Below are positions 1-6,173 of a stretch of 6,800 bases of DNA, one piece after another. The stretch is taken from contig DNGG01000373.1 in NCBI GenBank assembly GCA_003486675.1, forward strand, positions 8,750 to 15,549, given 5' to 3'. The notes beneath the pieces are model-generated. The model was not told where the DNA came from. It searched no databases and was given only the letters and a program-made list of their open reading frames with translations. The DNA comes from Cyanobacteria bacterium UBA11372. Lineage in GTDB: Bacteria > Cyanobacteriota > Cyanobacteriia > Cyanobacteriales > Aerosakkonemataceae. Every line of letters starts with the position of its first letter. Within the stretch, counting starts at the first letter, position 1. The position numbers and the translations under genes were made by a program.

Positions 1-14
1 CCAACCCAAGTGTG

Positions 15-32
15 TTTCCCATTCATGGGAAA
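15..32. repeat. Short perfect inverted repeat
   Basis: TTTCCCAT and ATGGGAAA form an 8-bp perfect inverted repeat around a 2-base centre (in practice a 7-bp stem with a 4-base loop). No T-run follows on either strand, so it is a poor intrinsic terminator. It lies near the window edge and its role is unknown; a chance palindrome is possible. Confidence 0.4.
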
Positions 33-55
33 ACGGTATTAAAGAGAACAGATCA

Positions 56-90
56 ATCAAAAACAGACAAGGAGAACTCCTTGTCTGTTT
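56..90 (-). terminator. Rho-independent terminator of the coiled-coil gene
   Basis: Bases 61-74 (AAACAGACAAGGAG) and 77-90 (CTCCTTGTCTGTTT) are perfect inverted repeats of 14 bp separated by only AA, giving a stem of about 13 bp with a tight loop. Read on the minus strand, the stem runs into TTTTTGATT, a usable U-tract, about 65 bases after the stop of the minus-strand gene at 155-565. On the plus strand the hairpin is followed by GGAAAC, so termination in that direction would be weak. Confidence 0.8.
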
Positions 91-154
91 GGAAACAACG
101 CACGCCTTCCATACATTTGCGACAAAGCAAGCTAATGTCAGGTCAAATACCGGG

Positions 155-565
155 TTAATGAACTCTTTGAGCGAGTAATTGTTCTTCTAAAGCGGCAATG
201 CGGTTGTATGCTGCTGTTAGTTGAGCGGTTAGCCGTTGGATTTGGATTTCTGGTGACAACTCTTTTTCGCGGGTAGTAGAACCCGCATCTAAGTAGTTAG
301 TATCAACCAGGACATCTTTGTGTGCAAAAGCCGTATCGAGACGGCTATTAGCTAAAGCAGAGTAGCGTCTTTCGTTGATTTTCAGCGGCGAGCCGTCAAT
401 GCTAGAGCCAGCTGTTAGCCTTACCTCAGAGATAACTTCGGATAATTTATGACTTAGCTGCTCGATAATTTGGTACAGTGCATCCACTTTGTGATTCAAA
501 GCGGTGACTTGATTTTGTAGTGAATCCATGCCAAGCCCCAAATGAGTGCTGATTGCTTCCTTCAT
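155..565 (-). CDS. Small coiled-coil protein of unknown function
   Basis: I do not recognise this 136-residue protein. It has no signal peptide and no membrane segment, so it is probably cytoplasmic. Residues about 13-49 and 105-136 are rich in Leu, Ile, Val, Gln, Glu and Lys with heptad-like spacing (LQNQVTALNHKVDALYQII; RLTAQLTAAYNRIAALEEQL), which suggests two coiled-coil helices. They are joined by a polar linker of about 55 residues holding NERRYSALANSRLDTAF. Such a shape fits an oligomerising or scaffold protein, but that is inference. I chose the ATG at 565; a TTG at 577 would add four residues, and the ATG at 529 (start MDSLQNQV), with GGGG about 8 bases upstream, is a real alternative. 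The gene stands alone, is divergent from the lipoprotein gene and ends before a strong terminator. Confidence 0.72.
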   Translation of the reverse strand: MKEAISTHLGLGMDSLQNQVTALNHKVDALYQIIEQLSHKLSEVISEVRLTAGSSIDGSPLKINERRYSALANSRLDTAFAHKDVLVDTNYLDAGSTTREKELSPEIQIQRLTAQLTAAYNRIAALEEQLLAQRVH

Positions 566-762
566 CCTAAAGAACAATAAGTTAAAAGCAATCTAACAAT
601 AGGATTATTTAACTTTTGATAGAAATGGCACTATCATCTGCTTTCCAGTTTTGTTATAAAACTTTACGCTAACTCCGCAGCTAAATAGGAAAAAATGACT
701 AGCAGAAAGGAAAGCGAATAATTTTTGCGGTTATAGGTTAAAAGAGTAGTAGGTGGATCAAG

Positions 763-858
763 ACTGACGCAGGTCGAGGCCAGAAACCCGGTTTGTTCGT
801 CAATCTCTGGGTGTCAAATCCACGATTTTTCCAAAAAACCCGGTTTCTTTGCCTAAGT
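763..858. repeat. 96-bp palindromic repeat, copy 1 (MITE-like)
   Basis: It begins ACTGACGCAGG and ends with TTTCTTTGCCTAAGT. It aligns without gaps to 5876-5971, also 96 bp, with about 65 of 96 bases identical; bases 763-787 match at 22 of 25. The arms pair: 782-794 (AGAAACCCGGTTT) with 836-848 (AAACCCGGTTTCT), broken only by one C-C mismatch, and 763-771 with 850-858 at 7 of 9 pairs. AAACCCGGTTT also occurs as a direct repeat (784-794 and 836-846). It has no coding capacity, so it would be non-autonomous. The outer right arm is more decayed than in copy 2. Short AGAAACCCGGTTTCTT-type repeats are, from memory, common in Oscillatoria/Microcoleus genomes. Confidence 0.75.
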
Positions 859-872
859 TCTCTGGATGTTCG

Positions 873-900
873 ATTACCAATTACCTATTACCCATTACCT
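873..900. repeat. ATTACCN heptamer tandem, four units
   Basis: Four consecutive heptamers ATTACCA, ATTACCT, ATTACCC and ATTACCT differ only at the seventh base. This resembles the short tandemly repeated repetitive (STRR) heptamers known between genes of filamentous cyanobacteria. It lies 68 bases before the start of the lipoprotein gene, so unit number could alter the promoter region. No function is shown. Confidence 0.8.
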
Positions 901-968
901 ATAAGGCTGCAAAACCGCTTAAGATAATCTAAAAGAGCGGGATATGAGCAGCCACGAGCCAAAATCAG

Positions 969-2123
969 ATGAAGAGACGGTCTTTTTTAGTCGGTGCGGG
1001 AAGCCTGACCTTGTCTGGGGTAGTGAGCGGGTGCGATCGCAACCCTGGGACAGCCTTGAAAGTACGGCTGCTGAAAGATTCTATCCCAGCCCAAATTTTA
1101 GATGAATTTCGCCAGGGATTACAGCGGTCAGCCAGATTGGATTTTGTCGCGGAAGCTCAGCTATTGGACTTATTTACACGTCTGCAATCGATGCAGAAAA
1201 AATCAACCGATAACGATCTGCGGCGGTTGTTGCCTTTTGGCGGTCAACAAACCACTCCCACTGCCGATCTGGTCACTTTGGGGGATTATTGGTTAACCTC
1301 AGCAATTAGACAGAAGCTAATTCAACCCCTAGATCCAAAACAGCTCAAAGCTTGGCAGAAATTACCGCCAGAGTGGCAACAACTCGTGCGGCGTAACGAC
1401 ACTGGACAACCAGATCCAAACGGAAAAATCTGGGGGGCACCTTACCGATGGGGCAGCACGGTGATTGCCTATCGTCGCGATCAATTTAAGTCTGCTGGTT
1501 TGAAACCGCCCACAGACTGGTCAGATTTGTGGCGGGAGGACTGCAAAGATCGCATTTCCTTACTCGACCAACCACGGGAAGTCATCGGCCTGACTTTAAA
1601 GAAACTAGGATTATCCTACAACACCCCAAATCTTGACAAAGTTCCACAACTGAAAGAAAACCTGCGCGCCCTGGATCGGCAAGTTAAATTTTATAGTTCC
1701 AATGCCTACCAACAACCCCTAATTTTAGGAGACACCTGGCTCGCTGTAGGTTGGTCTACCGATTTATTGCCTCTGGCGCGACGCTATCGTCAAATTGAGC
1801 TAGTGGTGCCCCAATCTGGCACCGCTCTTTGGGCAGATTTATGGGTACGTCCCAAGAACGAAAAAAATCCAGATACTCCCCCTTTAGCGCAACAATGGAT
1901 TGATTTCTGTTGGCAACCAGATATTGCCCGTCAACTTTCTCGCTTTACCCAAGCTGTCTCACCCATCTTAGTCAGCATGAAACCCGAAGAAATCCCAGAT
2001 TCGTTAAAAAACAATCAGGTACTTTTGCCACCAAGCGAGATTATAAAACGCAGTGAATTTCTCCTTCCGCTTACTCCAGAATCGGTTAAACAGTACCAGT
2101 CCCTTTGGGCAGAAAAAAGTTAA
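969..2123 (+). CDS. PotD-like extracellular solute-binding lipoprotein
   Basis: This 384-residue protein is a periplasmic substrate-binding component of an ABC importer, closest in style to the spermidine/putrescine family (PotD, COG0687). The N-terminus has KRRSFL, a twin-arginine-like motif, then a short hydrophobic stretch and the lipobox VSGC, so Cys22 is the likely lipidated residue. Typical family blocks follow: GAPYRWGSTVIAYRRD (156-171), LLDQPREVIGLTLKKLG (198-214), DTWLAVGWSTD (255-265) and SGTALWADLWVRPK (283-296). Aligned from memory to E. coli PotD, the polyamine contacts E171, W229, W255 and D257 correspond to E204, W262, W288 and D290, while D168 is replaced by Q201. The substrate is therefore uncertain; polyamine is plausible. 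No permease or ATPase gene lies in the window. The ATG at 969 is chosen because the signal starts there; no strong ribosome binding site is visible. The kinase gene follows 53 bases later. Confidence 0.88.
   Translation: MKRRSFLVGAGSLTLSGVVSGCDRNPGTALKVRLLKDSIPAQILDEFRQGLQRSARLDFVAEAQLLDLFTRLQSMQKKSTDNDLRRLLPFGGQQTTPTADLVTLGDYWLTSAIRQKLIQPLDPKQLKAWQKLPPEWQQLVRRNDTGQPDPNGKIWGAPYRWGSTVIAYRRDQFKSAGLKPPTDWSDLWREDCKDRISLLDQPREVIGLTLKKLGLSYNTPNLDKVPQLKENLRALDRQVKFYSSNAYQQPLILGDTWLAVGWSTDLLPLARRYRQIELVVPQSGTALWADLWVRPKNEKNPDTPPLAQQWIDFCWQPDIARQLSRFTQAVSPILVSMKPEEIPDSLKNNQVLLPPSEIIKRSEFLLPLTPESVKQYQSLWAEKS
1033..1040. repeat. HIP1 octamer inside the lipoprotein signal
   Basis: GCGATCGC is the highly iterated palindrome of cyanobacterial genomes. 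Here it supplies most of the codons Cys22-Asp23-Arg24 (TGC GAT CGC), so it overlaps the lipidated cysteine codon. Confidence 0.9.
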
Positions 2124-2176
2124 ATTGTGGATGGCATTGCCCGCTTGGACTTTTGAAAAACCGACCGAAAACTCAG

Positions 2177-4525
2177 ATGGCTGTAAATCGAAACACCAAA
2201 ACTATAGCAAAAATATTAGTCGTTGACGATCTGCCTGATAACCTGCGTTTGTTAGTTAAAGTTTTACGAGAAAATGGCTACGCCGTGCGACCAGTTCCTG
2301 ATGGATATTTAGCCCTAGAAGCTGTCAAAAAAAGTCCGCCAGACTTAATTTTACTTGATATACTGATGCCCAATTTAGACGGGTATGAACTTTGTCAAAA
2401 GCTGAAAGCAGACCCGCAAACCAGAGATATACCTGTGATTTTTTTAAGTGCGCTCTCCGAAGGGTTAGATAAAGCTAAAGCCTTTCAAATTGGGGGCGCT
2501 GACTATATTATAAAACCCTTTTACGTAGAAGAAGTGTTAGCCCGGATACAACATCAACTGACTCTACGTTCTATGCAAGCACAACTGCTGCAAAGAAATG
2601 AAAAATTAATCGAGCGCAATACCAGATTGAGACAGGAAATCCGCGCTCGGCGACAAGCTGAAGAAGCATTACGCAATAGCCAATATTTTCTGCAAAAACT
2701 TGCCGATACGGTGCCGCAGATTTTGTTCCTTTTTGACCTTAAGCAGGGAACAAATGTTTATCTTAACCAGCAGTATATTACAGTTTTAGGCTACTCGGCG
2801 GAGGAAATTTCCCAAGCTTCCAAACAGTGGTTGATCGATTGCTTTCATCCAGACGACCAACACTTATGCTACGACATATGGCGTCGCTTCATCAACCTTG
2901 CCGACAATGAAGTTGTCTCCACCGAATATCGCTTCCGACACAAAAATGGAGAGTGGCGTTGGCTTTTGGCGCGAGAAGTAGTATTTGCTAGAGACGATTT
3001 GGGCTTCCCCACCCAAATTCTTTGCTCAGTAGAGGATATTAATGCGCGCAAACTTGCCGAAGCCGAACTGCAACAAGCAAAAGAAGCAGCCGAAGCCGCT
3101 AACCGTGCCAAAAGCATTTTCATCGCCAACATGAGCCACGAATTGCGAACTCCCCTCAACGCCATTCTCGGCTTTTCCCAACTGATGAATTATGATGTAA
3201 ATCTGTCAAAAAAACAGCTGGAAAACCTTAACATTATTCATCGCAGTGGAGAGCATTTGCTGACTTTGATTAACCAAGTGCTTGACCTATCGAAAATTGA
3301 AGCCGGACGCATGACGCTAACGGAAAACAAATTCAACTTCCACCACTTACTTGCGGATGTGGAAGATATGTTTTTTTTGAGAGCGAAAAATAAATGTTTA
3401 CAGTTAGAATTTGACTGTGCGGCTGATGTAAGCAAATATATTCGCACCGATGAAGTTAAATTGCGGCAAGTACTGATTAACTTAATTGGTAATGCGATTA
3501 AGTTTACTGCCTCTGGGAGCATACGAGTCGTAATTCGCCAAAAACAGAGGACAATTCAATTTGAAGTTAAAGACACAGGCGTTGGTATTGCTGCTGAAGA
3601 ATTAAACAAACTATTCCAACCCTTTGTACAAACCACATCCGGGCAAAAAGTGGAGGAAGGAACGGGATTAGGATTAACGATTAGCCATCAATTCGTGAGG
3701 TTGATGGGGGGTGAAATAACCGTTATCAGTGGCGGTAAAATGTTTACTCCGGGAACCCCTCTCAAGGAATTAAATGACGACGCAATATCAAAAGAAGGCA
3801 CAACGTTTTTATTTGATATTCCCGTGGGTATTGCTGATGGGATAGTTGAGAACGAACTCCAAAGTCGTCGCGTTATTGCCCTTGCTCCTAACCAACCAGA
3901 ATATCGCATCCTAGTGGTGGATGATAGCGATATAAATCGCCAATTGTTATTGCAACTGATCTCGCCGCTTGGGTTTGAGGTACGAGAAGCTAGTAACGGT
4001 AGTGAAGCGATTGAAATTTGGGAATCATGGTCACCCCATTTGATTTGGATGGATATGCTCATGCCGGTGATGGATGGGTATGAAGCAACAAAACTTATTA
4101 AAAGCACGACCAAAGGTCAAGCCACCCCTGTCATTGCGCTTACGGCTAGCGTGTTTGAAGAAGAAAAGTCGGTGGTTTTATCGGCTGGCTGCAATGATTT
4201 TGTCCGAAAACCATTCCAAGAAGAAACTATTTTTGACATCATGGCTAAATATCTGGGAGTGAGTTATATTTATCAGGAAAAAGATCCGCCTTCTCGCCCT
4301 GGAAATGTGACTGTTGAACCGTTAAATATAAAAGCTATGCCCAAGAATTGGATTGCTAAATTGCATGAAGCCGCTCTGGACGCAGATTCGGAATTAGTTT
4401 CTCAACTAATTGAGGAAATTCCTTCAACTTACGCTCTTGAGTTGATCGCTCTCAAGGATTGGGTTAATAACTTTGAGTTTGAAAAAATTTTGGATTTAAC
4501 AGAACCGTTAGTTGGTAAAAAATAA
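2177..4525 (+). CDS. Hybrid sensor histidine kinase, REC-PAS-HisKA-HATPase-REC
   Basis: From the ATG at 2177 this is a 782-residue cytoplasmic hybrid kinase with no membrane segment. REC1 (about 11-130) has ILVVDD, phospho-acceptor D61 in LLDILMP, S91 and K113. A coiled linker (about 131-165) leads to a PAS_3-like domain with PAC (about 168-291). HisKA has the H-box SHELRTPLN with H321; the ATPase has N435/N439 (LINLIGNAIKFT), G1 DTGVGI (466-471) and G2 GTGLGL (495-500). REC2 (about 577-695) has D582/D583, acceptor D626 in WMDMLMP, T656 and K678. All catalytic residues are present. A helical tail (about 721-782) follows, but no HPt motif. The REC1 of the PleD/PatA style may gate the kinase; this is inference. 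An upstream TTG at 2105 would extend the frame into the lipoprotein gene and adds no domain. The short gap and lack of a terminator suggest co-transcription with that gene. The signal is unknown. Confidence 0.93.
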   Translation: MAVNRNTKTIAKILVVDDLPDNLRLLVKVLRENGYAVRPVPDGYLALEAVKKSPPDLILLDILMPNLDGYELCQKLKADPQTRDIPVIFLSALSEGLDKAKAFQIGGADYIIKPFYVEEVLARIQHQLTLRSMQAQLLQRNEKLIERNTRLRQEIRARRQAEEALRNSQYFLQKLADTVPQILFLFDLKQGTNVYLNQQYITVLGYSAEEISQASKQWLIDCFHPDDQHLCYDIWRRFINLADNEVVSTEYRFRHKNGEWRWLLAREVVFARDDLGFPTQILCSVEDINARKLAEAELQQAKEAAEAANRAKSIFIANMSHELRTPLNAILGFSQLMNYDVNLSKKQLENLNIIHRSGEHLLTLINQVLDLSKIEAGRMTLTENKFNFHHLLADVEDMFFLRAKNKCLQLEFDCAADVSKYIRTDEVKLRQVLINLIGNAIKFTASGSIRVVIRQKQRTIQFEVKDTGVGIAAEELNKLFQPFVQTTSGQKVEEGTGLGLTISHQFVRLMGGEITVISGGKMFTPGTPLKELNDDAISKEGTTFLFDIPVGIADGIVENELQSRRVIALAPNQPEYRILVVDDSDINRQLLLQLISPLGFEVREASNGSEAIEIWESWSPHLIWMDMLMPVMDGYEATKLIKSTTKGQATPVIALTASVFEEEKSVVLSAGCNDFVRKPFQEETIFDIMAKYLGVSYIYQEKDPPSRPGNVTVEPLNIKAMPKNWIAKLHEAALDADSELVSQLIEEIPSTYALELIALKDWVNNFEFEKILDLTEPLVGKK

Positions 4526-4555
4526 AGTTCAGAAACAGGGCGAACGACAATAATT

Positions 4556-5728
4556 TCAGGCAAAATCAGCTGGCAGCTTTAACTTTAACTTAAGCTGCTT
4601 AAGTTCTGTGATATCGCGGATGGTAATCGAAAAACCATCTCCAAATTTAACGGCAATCAAGTAATACCATTTCTGAAAATCATCAGAGTTACAAGAAAAT
4701 TCTTCTTCCAGGGCTTCTCCTGTTTCAACAACTCGCACCAATGAATCAAACAATCGTGGAGTGAGTTGATTGAGCTGTTTCTTGAGGACTAACTTACCCA
4801 TAATGTCTTCTCGTTTGGTGCCAAATAGTTTAGCAATGACAGGATTCAATACTAAACAGCGAAAGTCTTGGATATCTCCAGTTATCGTATCCCTTACCGC
4901 TTGCATCGTTGCCAGTCCATCTAAGGAATTGTTCAATAAACTTGCCAGTAGGGCGCGAGATTGGTAGAGAATTTCTGCGGTTTGTTGATGCCGTTCTATT
5001 TGCTGTCGCAGCTGTTGTTTTTGTTGTTGGATAGTCAGTTGAGTTTGAATGCGAGCAATTACTTCTTCTGGCTGAAAGGGTTTTGTAATATAATCTACTC
5101 CTCCAACTTGAAAAGCTTTGACTTTATCAATAACTTGGTCAAGCGCACTTAAGAAAATAACGGGAATTTCTGAGGTATTTTGATCAACTTTTAGGGCAAT
5201 GCAGACTTGATACCCATCCATATCAGGCATTTTAATATCGAGCAAAATCGCATCCGGGGGGTTATTGCGGACTGTTTTTAATGCCATGTTGCCATTGGTG
5301 ACGCTGCGAACTTTGTATCCCTGCTTAGTCAATAATTCTGTTAAAAATCGCAGGTTTTCTATCAGGTCATCAACTATTAGGATATTCCCTTTGGGGTCTG
5401 TAGGTTGATCGGTTTCGCTTGCTTCTATTTTGACAGATGCGCGAGTGGGTACACCGCAAAGCTGCTCCACTAAACGGCGAAAGTTATTCTTGGTTACTTT
5501 TTCCCCAAGTGCGTCTGAAAGACGTTGCCATAACAGGGAGGCTAAATCTTTAACATGCCCGATACTCAAGTATAAGCTGTCGGCAACGCTGCTGTAGGTT
5601 TCGTTTTCCCAAGCAGCTTTGAGGATTTCTTTTTCTGGGTTACTTAGTTGTTTACCTGTTTTGGCTTCCAGGGTAGCTTCTATAAATAAGATTGCTTCTT
5701 CTGTTGTCATAAGTGTATATATATCCAT
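4556..5728 (-). CDS. Response regulator, VMAP-type HTH - REC - PAS
   Basis: A 390-residue cytoplasmic protein from the ATG at 5728. Residues about 8-92 resemble the N-terminal winged-helix domain found in cyanobacterial vWA-MoxR-associated, NACHT/AAA and WD40 proteins (HTH_VMAP-M9 by my recollection): AKTGKQLSNPEKEILKAAW, VADSLYLSIGHVKDLASLLW, then LSDALGEKVTKNNFRRLVEQL. REC (about 114-231) has ILIVDD, acceptor D164 in LLDIKMP, S194 and K216, and is close to REC1 of the convergent kinase. A Gln-rich coiled coil (about 232-260) precedes a PAS domain (about 260-376) ending in SITIRDITELKQ. The protein then stops after KLKLKLPADFA, with no kinase, GGDEF or other output domain, so the HTH may be the effector or an adaptor. 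The ATG at 5710 (MTTEEAIL) is an equally good start; a TTG at 5800 is less likely. Its stop faces the kinase stop across 30 bases with no clear terminator. Confidence 0.88.
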   Translation of the reverse strand: MDIYTLMTTEEAILFIEATLEAKTGKQLSNPEKEILKAAWENETYSSVADSLYLSIGHVKDLASLLWQRLSDALGEKVTKNNFRRLVEQLCGVPTRASVKIEASETDQPTDPKGNILIVDDLIENLRFLTELLTKQGYKVRSVTNGNMALKTVRNNPPDAILLDIKMPDMDGYQVCIALKVDQNTSEIPVIFLSALDQVIDKVKAFQVGGVDYITKPFQPEEVIARIQTQLTIQQQKQQLRQQIERHQQTAEILYQSRALLASLLNNSLDGLATMQAVRDTITGDIQDFRCLVLNPVIAKLFGTKREDIMGKLVLKKQLNQLTPRLFDSLVRVVETGEALEEEFSCNSDDFQKWYYLIAVKFGDGFSITIRDITELKQLKLKLKLPADFA

Positions 5729-5875
5729 CTTGTCAGGTGTTTGGTTTTTGTACCCCTGATAAAAGTTTAGCTCGAGCAATGGCAGCCGCTGGACAAACAA
5801 AGCCGTACCTCATAGGGTTGCAAACGGCTGTATCATGTCTGTGAGAAAACCCTGAAACCCTCTCATATCATCAGA

Positions 5876-5971
5876 ACTGACGCAGGACTAAGCCAGAAAC
5901 AAAGGTGAGACCTTGATCTGTGGTTGCCAAACCAACTATGTTTCGTATCACCTTTGTTTCTTTGCGTCAGT
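5876..5971. repeat. 96-bp palindromic repeat, copy 2 (MITE-like)
   Basis: The ends ACTGACGCA (5876-5884) and TGCGTCAGT (5963-5971) are perfect 9-bp terminal inverted repeats. Inside them AGAAACAAAGGTGA (5895-5908) pairs perfectly with TCACCTTTGTTTCT (5948-5961). The left arm carries ten extra unpaired bases, GGACTAAGCC, also present in altered form in copy 1 at the same offset. TCATC occurs at 5868-5872 and 5974-5978, just outside the ends, and may be a 5-bp target duplication, though this is weak. There is no coding capacity. This copy is the better preserved of the two. Confidence 0.8.
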
Positions 5972-5993
5972 CCTCATCGTGTGGAGTTATATA

Positions 5994-6001
5994 GCGATCG
6001 C
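5994..6001. repeat. HIP1 octamer
   Basis: GCGATCGC stands 23 bases beyond the right end of palindromic repeat copy 2, in non-coding DNA. Confidence 0.85.
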
Positions 6002-6130
6002 ACGGGGCGGTGGGTTGATCGATACAATTAGCCTCAGCTCAAAAATTGTTGGTTAAAGCCGCCTCTACAACACCATTAACTATAATTCCGATGCAACCGG
6101 ACACGACTGTTGTTAAATCCGACTTCACGT

Positions 6131-6162
6131 GCGATCGCTCTGCCAAGGCGATCGGCGATCGC
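6131..6162. repeat. HIP1 cluster downstream of the secreted-protein gene
   Basis: Two complete GCGATCGC sites (6131-6138 and 6155-6162) flank a partial one, GCGATCG (6148-6154), which abuts the second. The complete sites are self-complementary, so they could also pair with each other as an 8-bp stem around a 16-base loop. The cluster starts 12 bases past the stop of the minus-strand gene. No T-run follows, so a terminator role is doubtful. Confidence 0.8.
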
Positions 6163-6173
6163 TTCCCATCATC

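Larger units (their letters stand above)
566..968. other. Intergenic region between divergent genes
   Basis: This 403-base stretch separates two divergently transcribed genes, so it must contain the promoters of both. I see no convincing paired -35/-10 boxes. GATAAT at 923-928 is a possible -10 for the lipoprotein gene, but it has no good -35 partner. The stretch holds a 96-bp palindromic repeat (763-858) and a four-unit heptamer tandem (873-900), listed separately. Bases 566-762 are AT-rich and show no ORF or clear structure. Confidence 0.6.
5729..6173. other. Intergenic region upstream of the response regulator
   Basis: These 445 bases separate two minus-strand genes and should hold the promoter of the response regulator. 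I see no confident promoter boxes and no convincing terminator for the gene to the right. The stretch contains the second 96-bp palindromic repeat (5876-5971) and three HIP1 octamers, listed separately. A plus-strand open frame at 6046-6258 overlaps the HIP1 cluster and the 3' end of the secreted-protein gene and looks non-coding. Bases 5846-5866 hold two close AAACCCT-like units of unknown meaning. Confidence 0.6.

Noticed and set aside
763..900. CRISPR array
   Set aside because: The repeated AAACCCGGTTT units occur only twice and are near-palindromic, and the ATTACCN units are contiguous heptamers without spacers; no cas gene is present.
2105..2176. TTG-started extension of the hybrid kinase by 24 residues
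   Set aside because: It overlaps the end of the lipoprotein gene, adds no domain, and the ATG at 2177 sits directly before a normal REC domain.
2131..2226. 31-codon plus-strand frame starting with an ATG at 2131
   Set aside because: It has no visible ribosome binding site, no recognisable product, and overlaps the kinase start in another frame.
3688..4113. 141-residue minus-strand open frame inside the kinase
   Set aside because: It lies wholly antisense to the conserved HATPase and REC2 coding region and has no recognisable domain.
4526..4555. Bidirectional terminator between the convergent genes
   Set aside because: Only a weak GTTC/GAAC pairing is visible, with no strong GC stem next to a T-run.
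5729..5800. TTG-started extension of the response regulator by 24 residues
   Set aside because: The HTH domain begins near MTTEEAIL and ATG codons exist at 5728 and 5710; the extra residues show no domain character.
6131..6162. Terminator hairpin from paired HIP1 sites
   Set aside because: The stem is possible only because each site is self-complementary, the loop is 16 bases, and no T-run follows.
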